Shown here: piece after piece, positions 51,804 to 62,065 of the stretch
Position numbering within the stretch: position 1 is the stretch's first letter
Layout: every line of letters begins with the position of its first letter
DNA from: an uncultured Clostridia bacterium
Lineage (GTDB): Bacteria; Bacillota; Clostridia; Christensenellales; Borkfalkiaceae
Length of the DNA: 64,000 nt
Assembly: GCA_947090365.1 (NCBI GenBank)
Contig: CAMUNT010000001.1
Span: 20,826 to 84,825, forward strand
Reading direction: 5' to 3'
The notes under the pieces: model-generated
What the model saw: only the letters and a program-made list of their open reading frames with translations
The model's database searches: none
What the model was told of the DNA's origin: nothing
Position numbers and translations under genes: made by a program

Positions 51804-54800
51804 ATGATATCTTACGATACATATCAAAACAAAATAAAGCGTCTTGCAGCGGTAAAGAACTTTATCGTTCGTTTCCGCGTGCTCTTTATTGCCCTTTTTA
51901 CCGCAATAACAGCCTTTATTCTCGCCTTTATATTTATAAAGGGAATGATTACGCAGGATATAATTCTGCCCGAAAAAATAGTTTACGGCGACGATTACGC
52001 GCTTGCAATTCAGCCGCCCGAAGCTCTGTTCAGCGATGCCAAATATCAGTTCAGGACCGTATCCGACGGTGGCGGCGCAAAATCGGCAGTAAAGCGCAAC
52101 GCTTCTGCCGAACTCGGCGAAGAGGACGGCTGGACTTACGAATTGCCTACGCGTGCCGGAGACTATCTTGTACGCGTCGTAACCGAGAAAACTTTCGGTG
52201 TAAGTTACAGCGAGCCTAAGCCTTTCCGTATTGAAAAATTCGAAACTAAGCTTGAAATTACCGCAGACTCAGTCGTCTACGGCGGAACGCTGGGCAGTGA
52301 CCAATATACATTTGAACTTGTAAACGGCGACAGGCTTATAACTACGGGGCTCGAACTCGGTTACTTAGACACAGATACCGAGTTTGACGTTGCCGATATT
52401 TACGCAAATTCCGATTCCGTCGTTATATTGAATAAATCAAACGAGGACGTAACGGACTGCTACGACATTATTACGCCCGTAAAAGAAAACGTAAAACTCA
52501 GCGTCAATACCGAGCTTGTAATTATCAGACCCGACGTGGCAGATACGGGGTATAACGGAGCTGAATTTATCTACGATAACGAAGTTGTAAGCAGTATGAA
52601 AGGTGTAACGCCTTCTGTCGAAACCCGAATTTACAGCGCAGGTGTTTCGGTTACGGGTAACCCTGTAAACGCGGGAACTTATACCGTTGTAATTATTCCC
52701 GAAAAGACACGAATTTTGAATGGTAACGGAGTTGACGTTACCAAATACTACCCTAACATCAGTCACGAGGAAGCAAGCTTTGCAATCACTCCCCGTTTTG
52801 TTACTTTAACTACGGCGGACGATACGAAGGTTTATGACGGAACAGCGCTTGTAAATTCAACCGTAACTTACGAAGGATTAGTCGACGGGCATAAAACAGA
52901 CTCGGCTTACGTCGGTGAGGCTGCAGTCAACGTAAAGGAGGGCGGGTACTTAAACGAATACGCCTGTACGGTAACCGATGCAAAGGGTGCCGACGTTACT
53001 GCAAATTACAGGTTTGTAACAAGCTACGGCAAGCTTACAATTCTGCACCGCAACGTAGTAGTAACAACCGCGTCGGATACGAAAGTATACGACGGAACTC
53101 CGCTTGTAAACGAAAATTACGAACAGGTCGGTTTACTTGACGGCCATAAGCTTGCAGGCGTTTATGCGGGCATTGAACCTGCAATCAATGTGGGCAGATT
53201 TGCGAATATATACGTTTACACCGTTACAGACGAAAACGGGAACGACGTAACCTCAAACTACCTGTTTGCTAACGACGGTTGCTTCGGAACTTTGGAAATA
53301 ACCCAGAGGGAGATTTGCATAACTTCCGCAACCGACAGCTGGATTTACGACGGCAAGGCGCACAGCAATAGGGAAACGAGTGTTGCTTTGGCGGACGAAA
53401 GCGTACAGGGCGACCCCGTTATATACGGTGAAGAAATTAAAGTAATCCAAAGCACAAGCGTAATCTTTTTCACCGAAGAAGCGGTTGAAAACGTTATCGG
53501 GTGCAGTATATTCAAAGACGGTAAAGACATTACCACAAACTACAAAATCAGCTACAAAAACGGTGCGCTAAGCATTACGAAGCGGGATATTACGATAACC
53601 TCCCCTACGGTTGAAAAGGTTTACGACGGCACTCCGCTTGCAGGTAACAGCGCATCCCCCGAGGTGGAGGGGATTGCCGATACCGATATATGCAGGCCTG
53701 TCAGCACCGTATCGCAGACTGATGCGGGTACATGCCCCAACACTACCGAATACAGAATATATCTGATAGATGAAACTGATATCGCAAGTCCGCAAAGCGA
53801 ACCTATATATCCGCTCCCTCCTTTAATCGAAAAAGACGTAACGGAAAATTATAATATTACGCCCGTTTACGGTACGCTTACGGTAACGAAGCGCGGAATT
53901 ACGATTTATACCTCTTCGCCTGAAAAGGTTTACGACGGTACTCCGCTCTCGGGCGACAGTGCACAGCCCGCACTGGACGGCGTTCTTGCCGACGGTCACG
54001 TTCTTGTGCCCGTCAGCACAGTCTCGCGCACAGAAGCGGGCACGCTTACAAACGATACGAAGTACATAATCGGTTACGAAGAATACCCCGAAAGCGGCGA
54101 TTACGGTTCCGTTTTCGTGGAAACGACGGAAAATTACAGCGTAAGTTACGGTGAAAACGGCGTTATTACGGTTAAACAGCGCCCTATAATGATAAGCACT
54201 GCGTATGAAGAAAGGGAGTATAACGGCAAAGCTTTAACTAAAACCGAAGACTGGCAGATTCTCAGTATTGACAACTTAAACTGGTTTGATTTGCTTGATG
54301 AGCACACTCTTGAAGTCGACGACAGCAGTGTAGCCCCTGCTTCTATAACAGACGTTGGCAGTATTCTTAACACAGTAATATATAAAGTGGTTTGCAACGG
54401 CAAGAATATAACGGAAAACTACAAGCTTTCTTATACTTACGAAAATTATCTTGTGGTAAGAGCTCGCCCAATAACTTTAATAACGGCGAGCGACGAATGG
54501 ACGTACAACGGCGGAGCCTTCTCTAACCCTGCCGTAACTGTGGTTTACGGCTACGCATTTGACGATGGGGTGGAATATCCGATTAATGCAGAAGAGAGTG
54601 AAACGGACGAAGTAAAGCCTTTAGTACTCGACCATAAACTTGAATTAGAATACGAGCGTTTTGTTACAAATGCAGGTAAGCATAGCAATGATTGTAGGTA
54701 CGACATTGTCAACGAAGCCGGTGAAAGCCTGCATAAAAATTACGCTGTATTTGGGAAATACGGCACTCTTACGGTTAAACCCCGACCCGTTACAATAACT

Positions 54801-57800
54801 ACGGCGGACGGAAACAGAGTATACGACGATACGCCTTACGAAAACGTTTTTGCAAAGGCAGAAGAGTTCAACGAAGAAGCCGAATGCGGAATAATCACAA
54901 ATCACGAAATCGTTCACGATGCAACTCAGTTTACCGCGTCTGTTACTTACGTAACGGAAGGGCAAGTTGAAAACAATCTTTATTACCGCATATACGTAAA
55001 AGATTTACCCCGTACGGACGAAAACGACGTTACCGCAAATTACGCAATTAAGTACGTGTACGGCAAAATTTACGTAACTAAGCGTGCGATAAGCGTTACA
55101 ACCGCAACCCGTTCGTGGGAGTTTGACGGCAACAGCCATGCAGCTCGCGATTACACCATAACAGAAGGTTCTCTTGTAGATGGATATAGATTAATAGCCG
55201 TTAGTGAAACCCGCGTGCAGTTTGTAACCGAGGGCGAGGTTGAAAATAGAGTTAAATACGGAGTGTACGTAAACGGCGATGTACGACTCATAGATCTTAC
55301 CGAAAATTACGAAATTACTTATACTTACGGCAAAATCAGCTGTACGGTGCGTTATGTGAAAGTCGAAACCGCAACGAGAAGCTGGATATACGACGGCGAA
55401 GCGCACGGGGATACAAGCTATGAAGATTTACATATCAAAAACGTAACGTTTAACGAAGACGGTTCGATTGCAGGCTACGATGTTGACGAAAGTGAAAAAG
55501 GGCTTGTGCTTGACCATACCCTCGTTGCACAAAAATATAATACGGTTACTAATCATTCCGAAATAGTAAAAAACGAAATTGACTATATCGTCGTAGATGA
55601 AGATATAAATGAAAATTACCGTTTAGTCGTCGAAGCGGGCACGCTTACAATCGACAGGCGTCCGCTTACAATAACTACGGCAGACGGAAACAGGGTTTAC
55701 GACGATACGCCCTATAAAAACGTTTCAGCCGAGGCTGAAAGGTTCAATGAAGAGAATGAAAGCGGGATAGTGGAAGGGCATAAAATCGTACACGACGAAA
55801 CTCGGTTTACTGCGTCTGTTACTTACGTAAAGGAAGGGAAAATTACAAACGAGTTGCACTATCTCGTATTCGATGCGACGGATAGTGACGTAACCGATAA
55901 TTACGATATAGACGCTTATTACGTTTACGGTGAAATTTTCGTAACACCTCGTCCGTTGACTATATCCACTGCCGTAAAGGACAGGGAATATAACGGCGAA
56001 CCGTTCAGCTGGACGGCCGACTTCGTTGTGGAAGAGTTTAATAAAGATACCGACAGCGGTATCGTTTCCGGGCACGAAGCAAAGCTTAACCCCGATTCCG
56101 ATATTGCGTCCGTAACCTACGTTCACGAAGGTATCGTCGAAAACAGACTGTTATTCATAATAACTTGCGGAAGCGAAGATTTAACCGCAAATTATAATCT
56201 CGACGATTATTACGAATACGGTACACTGCATATAACGCCGTACGGTATCACCGTAACCAATTCCGTACTTTCGAAGGTTTACGACGGTACTCCGCTGTTG
56301 GGTGACGAAGGCGTACAATACGATCAATTAATCGACGGGGATACTTTGTTATCTGATAAAGTCGCTTCCATAACCGACGTCGGTACGGTTATTAACGACA
56401 CTTCTTACGTAATTAAAAATTCCGAAGGCGAAGTGATAACCGACAGTTACAAAATAACGTATATTGACGGAGAACTGACGGTCACCGCTAATACGCTTGC
56501 TATAACGACGGCAAAGCTGGAAAAGGTTTACGACGGTACGCCGCTTTACGGCGAAGCAACGATGAACGACGGCGCAGATGATCTGAAAGTTATATCGGAA
56601 TTAAAAGCGGAGGGGCTTGTCGACGGCGATTATATTAAGGTCGATGAAGCAACGGTCGCAAGTCCCATTGACGTCATAGCGGGCGAAGAAAATATTACTC
56701 ATTACTTAGTATATACGGTCCGCGACGGCGAAGAAATCGACGTTACCGCAAATTACGGCGGAAGTAACGCGATAGATTACGTTTACGGCACTCTTACGGT
56801 TACAAAACGCCAGATAACAATTGCAACGGCAACCGACGAAAGGGAATTTGACGGAACTCTGTTCTCGAATACGTCGGTTAAAGACAATAAAATTACCTTC
56901 GGCAGTCTTGCCGTCGGTCAGGAGCTGTACGTTGCTGACGGTGCAAAGTTTGCTTCAATTACTTACAAAGGCAGTGTCGAAAATGAAATCGATTTTTCAA
57001 TAAGATGGATTGACGGAAATGACGTCACCGAAAACTATGCTATAACTTATTACGCGGGCGGCGGCGCAGAATACGGTACGCTGACTGTCACTGCAAGGCA
57101 GATCTCGTTTACAACGGCTTATAGAAGTTGGGAATATGACGGCGGAGAGAAATTCGATACAGGTCATACCGAGCCGGTTCACAGCAGCGGTAAGCCCGCA
57201 CTCGTGCTCGACCATTATCTTAACCCTACGTCTTACGTTAAGATAGCGGAGGCGGGCGAAATAGATAACGCGGTTGAATACGAGGTTCTCGATTCGGAAG
57301 GTAACGACGTATCTGAAAATTACGCTTTGACCGTAAATTACGGCAAGCTTTCAGTTACGCCCGTCAAATTGGTTATACAGTTAAACGAAGTTGAAAATTC
57401 CGTTTACGGCGAAAAATTTAACGGGTATCCTGCTGACGAAGCTACGTTCAGCTACTTGTCGGGTGCTACCGTCAACGGCGAAATTCTCGTGGTTGCAATT
57501 CAATATCGGCTTAACGGCGCGTATATTGAAAATCCTGTCAACGCAGGCACTTACGATGTTGTTGCGGACTGGAATAATACTTACGTAAAGAACGGTTACG
57601 CAAATCTTAACAACTACGAAATAACGGTTAATGAAACTTCTTTTATAATAGAAAAAAGAGCGGTAACTGTCGAACTTCTCGAAGCGGGAAGAAAAACCTA
57701 CGACGCTGTCGCGTACGAATTCCCCGTTGAATTGGATAAGGCATATAAGCTTGCCACCGGAAGCAGTTTGGCCGAAGGGGATAAGCTTACAATCGCGGTA

Positions 57801-60230
57801 AAATATCTGTATGAATCGGCGTCAGGTTTGGTTTACGTAGACGCACCGATTGACGCAGGTTCGTATATTATCGAATTTGACGCGGATAACTGTATTGTAA
57901 ACGGCGAGTACCCGGCATCGGAAAATTATGAAATCAGTTGCGTAAACAACGTAACGGATAACGCTATAATCTACGTGATCGACAGGCGTCAGCTTTTCTA
58001 TCGGCTGAACGACGTCACGCACGTTTACCTGGGTATTGTTTCTTATTCGTTCGAAGACGATTTTGACGAAAGCCAGCTTCTTGCTAACGATCATTTAACG
58101 GTTTCGGGCAAAACGGTGCAAGAGGACGGAACGGCGATAGATGCGGTTAACGTGGGAGTATACGATATAGTCGTAAGCGGTTATACGGTAACGCATAAAG
58201 AAAATGCAGTTGAAACGGACGTAACTAATAATTACGAGCTTATTACACCCGACGCAACTGCAAAGCTTACTATTACGCCGAGAGAAATAGACGTAAGGGT
58301 CTGGTTTGAAGATACTGCGTCCGATTATTCGTCGCGCGAGTATTCGGGAGACGCAATTGATCTTAAAGAGGAATTTCCCGATAACGGTCCGTATACATCC
58401 ACCTCGGACCAGGCAACCGACGAATTTAACTGGGGTATTTACTACGGTGATTTGAAAAAAATCAACACAGTATTCACGTCGTCTGACGAGCTTGTTGAGC
58501 TTGGAATATACACCGTTTCCGTAACGCTTGAAAATGCGGACGGCACTGCTGACGAGGACGGCGTTCTTAAAAATTACTTAGTAAAAAACTATATAGACGG
58601 AACGTTCGAAATCACGTTGCGTCAAGTCAACGTTACGGCGTTAAAGTCTGATGGGCAGTTGGAGTACGACGGCTCGACGGTCGGCGAAGTCGGTTTAAAA
58701 TGGTTTGATTACGACACGTCGCATAACGGCAATTACGGCGAAGCGGGCTTCTTCGAAGCTGAAGATAAAAATGATTACGAAGCAATTTTCAGCCTGTACA
58801 GGATGGACAGTGATGTCTTAGTTTCTTCGGACACCGTATTACAGGCAGGTGAATATTATCTTGCGGTTACGCTAAGATATATCGGAGCCGAAGGCGAAGA
58901 AAAGTACGCGATTGTAAACGAGTATCAGTCGGAGCCGTTTACGGTAAACAAGCGTGTGATATACGCGGTTACGCCGGATGTACTGCCTGCGGACGGAACG
59001 GAGTTCGTCTACAATAAAATTGCCGTTTCCGACCCCGAAAGCTACACGACGTATCGGTACGTTGACGGCATATTGACGGAGGGCGGTTTTGTAACGGAAA
59101 ACGGCGACGGCGATTATGCAATACCTGTATTCGAGTACGTAAATAAAAACGGCAATTCTTATCAAAGCGCCGTTCACGCGGGCGAATACACTATAAGAAT
59201 CGTGAGGTTTGAAGGTATAAACGGCGAAGTTATAATAGAGGATAACTACGAGGTTGCGGATTTCCCCTATAACGAAAGTAATGCGCCGCGATACGGAACG
59301 CTTGAAATCAAGCGCGAAATTATTATAGTAGTTCCTACGGAATATAAAGAAGTTAAATATGACGGAACCGTAACTGAAATTTCACTTCCCGAAGATCATT
59401 ACGACGTCTTATACGGCACGCTTTACGAAGGTGACAGTCTGTCGTTTAAGCCAAGCGGAAGCGTCAACATTAATAAGACGTATATTGCGATGGTAAGATT
59501 TAATTCCCTCACAATCGATTCGGGCGACGGTGTAACCGACGATTACGAAATATTTTACAATTACACTGCGCTTAAAAAGAAATATCCCGAACTGGCTTTA
59601 CAGTTTACGTCTGATAAATTCGTTGCGGAATTGAGCTTTGTTCAAAGAGAGGTCCATATAAGTCAGTTTGCTCCGCCCGAACAGTACAGGGAAGTACAGT
59701 TCGGTACGAACGTTAAAATCTATCTTGACGACCCGGTTATTCAGGATAAATATATTTTGGATACGGGTGACGGACTTTTAAGCGGACACCGCGTCGAAAT
59801 TAGCTCGGCAGGGGTTTTTGCACTCGATCTCGAACCCGTTAAAGAATGGATACTGATGTGCAAAGTATACGACGCGCAGGGTAAAGAAATTACTAACGGT
59901 TATAATGTAATAATCGACAACGAGGACGAAACGCTCTACGGCGACACGTATATCAAGGTTGTCCCGAAAAAGATTAACATTGACGTGATTCGGCCGCTCG
60001 ATACGCTGGCAGAAGGTGAAACGGTAGACCCGTCTCTCTATACCGTTAAAGGCTCGTTCGTTTTCGGAGAGGCTCTCGAAGTCAAGGTCGAAAACGGTAA
60101 GCTCGTTGCATATATTACTGCCCGTACGGGTGAAAGCAACAATCATTTTTATAACGTAACTTTTACTTACCCCGGTATGGGAATTATTGAAAACAGTGAA
60201 AAGGAGGCGGAATATGTATCGCGGATTTAA
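51804..60230 (+). CDS. Giant membrane-anchored YDG/MBG-repeat rod protein
   Basis: 2,808 aa in one 8.4-kb frame. A short cytosolic N-terminus and one transmembrane helix (~25-47) precede roughly two dozen repeats of 80-120 aa; most carry KVYDGTPL, WIYDGKAH, REYNGEP or close variants and end with a YGTLTVTKR-type strand. There is no catalytic domain, sortase signal or C-terminal anchor. If each domain is extended this would be a stalk of order 100 nm. Two units (near 54,800 and 55,690) are recent duplicates. AAAAAGGG precedes ATG 51804; the 3' end overlaps the next gene by 17 bp. Confidence 0.85.
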   Translation: MISYDTYQNKIKRLAAVKNFIVRFRVLFIALFTAITAFILAFIFIKGMITQDIILPEKIVYGDDYALAIQPPEALFSDAKYQFRTVSDGGGAKSAVKRNASAELGEEDGWTYELPTRAGDYLVRVVTEKTFGVSYSEPKPFRIEKFETKLEITADSVVYGGTLGSDQYTFELVNGDRLITTGLELGYLDTDTEFDVADIYANSDSVVILNKSNEDVTDCYDIITPVKENVKLSVNTELVIIRPDVADTGYNGAEFIYDNEVVSSMKGVTPSVETRIYSAGVSVTGNPVNAGTYTVVIIPEKTRILNGNGVDVTKYYPNISHEEASFAITPRFVTLTTADDTKVYDGTALVNSTVTYEGLVDGHKTDSAYVGEAAVNVKEGGYLNEYACTVTDAKGADVTANYRFVTSYGKLTILHRNVVVTTASDTKVYDGTPLVNENYEQVGLLDGHKLAGVYAGIEPAINVGRFANIYVYTVTDENGNDVTSNYLFANDGCFGTLEITQREICITSATDSWIYDGKAHSNRETSVALADESVQGDPVIYGEEIKVIQSTSVIFFTEEAVENVIGCSIFKDGKDITTNYKISYKNGALSITKRDITITSPTVEKVYDGTPLAGNSASPEVEGIADTDICRPVSTVSQTDAGTCPNTTEYRIYLIDETDIASPQSEPIYPLPPLIEKDVTENYNITPVYGTLTVTKRGITIYTSSPEKVYDGTPLSGDSAQPALDGVLADGHVLVPVSTVSRTEAGTLTNDTKYIIGYEEYPESGDYGSVFVETTENYSVSYGENGVITVKQRPIMISTAYEEREYNGKALTKTEDWQILSIDNLNWFDLLDEHTLEVDDSSVAPASITDVGSILNTVIYKVVCNGKNITENYKLSYTYENYLVVRARPITLITASDEWTYNGGAFSNPAVTVVYGYAFDDGVEYPINAEESETDEVKPLVLDHKLELEYERFVTNAGKHSNDCRYDIVNEAGESLHKNYAVFGKYGTLTVKPRPVTITTADGNRVYDDTPYENVFAKAEEFNEEAECGIITNHEIVHDATQFTASVTYVTEGQVENNLYYRIYVKDLPRTDENDVTANYAIKYVYGKIYVTKRAISVTTATRSWEFDGNSHAARDYTITEGSLVDGYRLIAVSETRVQFVTEGEVENRVKYGVYVNGDVRLIDLTENYEITYTYGKISCTVRYVKVETATRSWIYDGEAHGDTSYEDLHIKNVTFNEDGSIAGYDVDESEKGLVLDHTLVAQKYNTVTNHSEIVKNEIDYIVVDEDINENYRLVVEAGTLTIDRRPLTITTADGNRVYDDTPYKNVSAEAERFNEENESGIVEGHKIVHDETRFTASVTYVKEGKITNELHYLVFDATDSDVTDNYDIDAYYVYGEIFVTPRPLTISTAVKDREYNGEPFSWTADFVVEEFNKDTDSGIVSGHEAKLNPDSDIASVTYVHEGIVENRLLFIITCGSEDLTANYNLDDYYEYGTLHITPYGITVTNSVLSKVYDGTPLLGDEGVQYDQLIDGDTLLSDKVASITDVGTVINDTSYVIKNSEGEVITDSYKITYIDGELTVTANTLAITTAKLEKVYDGTPLYGEATMNDGADDLKVISELKAEGLVDGDYIKVDEATVASPIDVIAGEENITHYLVYTVRDGEEIDVTANYGGSNAIDYVYGTLTVTKRQITIATATDEREFDGTLFSNTSVKDNKITFGSLAVGQELYVADGAKFASITYKGSVENEIDFSIRWIDGNDVTENYAITYYAGGGAEYGTLTVTARQISFTTAYRSWEYDGGEKFDTGHTEPVHSSGKPALVLDHYLNPTSYVKIAEAGEIDNAVEYEVLDSEGNDVSENYALTVNYGKLSVTPVKLVIQLNEVENSVYGEKFNGYPADEATFSYLSGATVNGEILVVAIQYRLNGAYIENPVNAGTYDVVADWNNTYVKNGYANLNNYEITVNETSFIIEKRAVTVELLEAGRKTYDAVAYEFPVELDKAYKLATGSSLAEGDKLTIAVKYLYESASGLVYVDAPIDAGSYIIEFDADNCIVNGEYPASENYEISCVNNVTDNAIIYVIDRRQLFYRLNDVTHVYLGIVSYSFEDDFDESQLLANDHLTVSGKTVQEDGTAIDAVNVGVYDIVVSGYTVTHKENAVETDVTNNYELITPDATAKLTITPREIDVRVWFEDTASDYSSREYSGDAIDLKEEFPDNGPYTSTSDQATDEFNWGIYYGDLKKINTVFTSSDELVELGIYTVSVTLENADGTADEDGVLKNYLVKNYIDGTFEITLRQVNVTALKSDGQLEYDGSTVGEVGLKWFDYDTSHNGNYGEAGFFEAEDKNDYEAIFSLYRMDSDVLVSSDTVLQAGEYYLAVTLRYIGAEGEEKYAIVNEYQSEPFTVNKRVIYAVTPDVLPADGTEFVYNKIAVSDPESYTTYRYVDGILTEGGFVTENGDGDYAIPVFEYVNKNGNSYQSAVHAGEYTIRIVRFEGINGEVIIEDNYEVADFPYNESNAPRYGTLEIKREIIIVVPTEYKEVKYDGTVTEISLPEDHYDVLYGTLYEGDSLSFKPSGSVNINKTYIAMVRFNSLTIDSGDGVTDDYEIFYNYTALKKKYPELALQFTSDKFVAELSFVQREVHISQFAPPEQYREVQFGTNVKIYLDDPVIQDKYILDTGDGLLSGHRVEISSAGVFALDLEPVKEWILMCKVYDAQGKEITNGYNVIIDNEDETLYGDTYIKVVPKKINIDVIRPLDTLAEGETVDPSLYTVKGSFVFGEALEVKVENGKLVAYITARTGESNNHFYNVTFTYPGMGIIENSEKEAEYVSRI

Positions 60231-61317
60231 TCATTACTATCGCGAAGGCTTGAAAACGTCATATAAAACCGTATATCGCAATAGATGCTTATTCCGTTAT
60301 ATCCTCTATTTTCTCGCCGAATTTTTCGGAAGAGTGCTGGTTGTTTTTAACCCTCATTTCAATATCGCGAATATCAGGCAGGGCTATGTAATAAGAAAGT
60401 CGCAAAAGCTCAGCTTTGCATCTGCTTTCAGTAACGTCGGGCAACGCGTTCCTATCTGGACTTATATTTTAACGCTGTGTTTTGAAGGGTTGATATTAAT
60501 TGCGGGTATCGTAGCAATCGCGTTGATTACGGCTGTGCTCGGCGCAATAGGCTTTGCTGTAAGCAGGCTTGCGTCTTATGAAGATTATCGGTTGTTCGTC
60601 GCGCTGTTTTCCGCGCCTGCAATACCGCTTACGCTTATTTATATTATAACTGCTTTGCTGATTTTTTCGCCTACGGCGTATATAATCGCTAATAACGACG
60701 GCGTAAGTGCGGGCGAAACGATAGGCGCGTGTTTTAAAACAATGCTGAATAACGGCAAAACTACCGTATTTTTGACTTATTTCGTTTCGGGCATTCTGAA
60801 AAGCGCTTATCTCGGAGCAATGGGAGCGGGCGGATATTTCCTGCTTGAATACGTTTCTCGTGATTACTACGTTATAACGCTTATCGCGTTAATAATTATA
60901 ACTCTGGCGGGCTTTATGACTTTTGCGCCGATACTTACGCTTGCAAACCGTGTTGTCAAAGAGCATTTATTCGAAGATATAATTCTCGACCCCGCAACTT
61001 TCGCACGCGTGCACGAAAAGGTGAATATTTCGGTCTGTAACGGTCAAAGGCTTCAACCTGAGCTTGCGTCCCGCAATTTGGCTTCGCTGTTTGAATATAC
61101 GGAAGACCCTTACAGAATACTCGAAGCTACAAAGCGCAAGTCAAAGTTGCTTGTTGCCGAAGCTACAAAGCCGAAGAAGCATTCAGCGGAAGCACCGAAG
61201 CCTAAGGCGGAAACCGAACCCGATGAAAGCCAAGTTAAGGCTTCGCCTATGGCGCAAACGTCGGCGGAGCCTTCGGTTGATATGACGGGCACTTTGACAG
61301 GCAGTCGGCTCAGCTGA
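60214..61317 (+). CDS. Polytopic membrane protein, DUF975-like pattern
   Basis: 367 aa from ATG 60214, chosen because AAAGGAGG (60200-60207) is well placed. About five or six hydrophobic segments lie between residues ~28 and ~245. The stretch AGETIGACFKTMLNNGKTTVFL resembles the helix-loop seen in DUF975-like integral membrane proteins, but this is weak. The cytosolic tail (~285-367) is Lys/Ala/Pro/Glu-rich and likely disordered. Start inside the giant gene implies translational coupling to it. Function unknown. Confidence 0.65.
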   Translation: MYRGFNHYYREGLKTSYKTVYRNRCLFRYILYFLAEFFGRVLVVFNPHFNIANIRQGYVIRKSQKLSFASAFSNVGQRVPIWTYILTLCFEGLILIAGIVAIALITAVLGAIGFAVSRLASYEDYRLFVALFSAPAIPLTLIYIITALLIFSPTAYIIANNDGVSAGETIGACFKTMLNNGKTTVFLTYFVSGILKSAYLGAMGAGGYFLLEYVSRDYYVITLIALIIITLAGFMTFAPILTLANRVVKEHLFEDIILDPATFARVHEKVNISVCNGQRLQPELASRNLASLFEYTEDPYRILEATKRKSKLLVAEATKPKKHSAEAPKPKAETEPDESQVKASPMAQTSAEPSVDMTGTLTGSRLS

Positions 61318-61351
61318 AAATATTAAAGATAAAATTTTTAAGGAACGGATT

Positions 61352-62065
61352 ATGATTATTACCTTATGGAGAGTGCTGTGCGTAGCGTCGGCGGTACTGT
61401 TTGTTGCAGGGTTGGCGGTTCTGCTTGTTACAAAACTGCTTAAAAACAAGTATTACCACGTCTATACGGCGGACGAATTAATTGATAAAAATAAAATGAC
61501 GAACGGAAAAAATTCCGTCTATTTCACGTCCGGCGAAACAAAAAATTACATAAACAAGTATGCAATTTGCAAGACGGATTTCGATAAGTATCTCGTTTGC
61601 AAATTCGTAAAGAAATTTTCTTACGTAAAATTCTTCGTGCTTGAATATTCCGCGCACGGGCGAGTTCTTAACGTACAGCAGATTTTCGAATACGATACGG
61701 GTATTAATTCGAAAATTATCACCCTGCACAGACACTGTGTAAGCGTTAACGTCGTTATAGGTACGGCTGACGATGTCGAAATTAATACAGACGTAATCCG
61801 TCCGCTTTCAAGGAAAAGGATTCGTGTTTTCGCGCTTATAAAAAGCTTTACGCTGTTTGCGTTTCTCTTTGCGGTAAGACATTTAATTATAGAAATCTTC
61901 TGCAAGGGAATGGTCGGGTATTATTTACAGGATACGCTAAATTACGTTTCGGTTGCGGTGTGCTTGTTTATCAGTCTTTTAAGCTATTTAATAACGGTGC
62001 TTTGCTTCCGCCGTAAAAATGTGAAAGCGTTGAACGGAGGTACGGTTGAATATGAGTTCATATAA
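61352..62065 (+). CDS. Membrane protein of unknown function
   Basis: 237 aa. One N-terminal transmembrane helix (~5-27), a ~130-residue soluble beta-rich domain and two more helices (~165-182 and ~195-222). I do not recognise the family. AAGGAACGG precedes ATG 61352. Its last codons overlap the next gene. Part of the operon and probably of the same envelope complex. Confidence 0.65.
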   Translation: MIITLWRVLCVASAVLFVAGLAVLLVTKLLKNKYYHVYTADELIDKNKMTNGKNSVYFTSGETKNYINKYAICKTDFDKYLVCKFVKKFSYVKFFVLEYSAHGRVLNVQQIFEYDTGINSKIITLHRHCVSVNVVIGTADDVEINTDVIRPLSRKRIRVFALIKSFTLFAFLFAVRHLIIEIFCKGMVGYYLQDTLNYVSVAVCLFISLLSYLITVLCFRRKNVKALNGGTVEYEFI

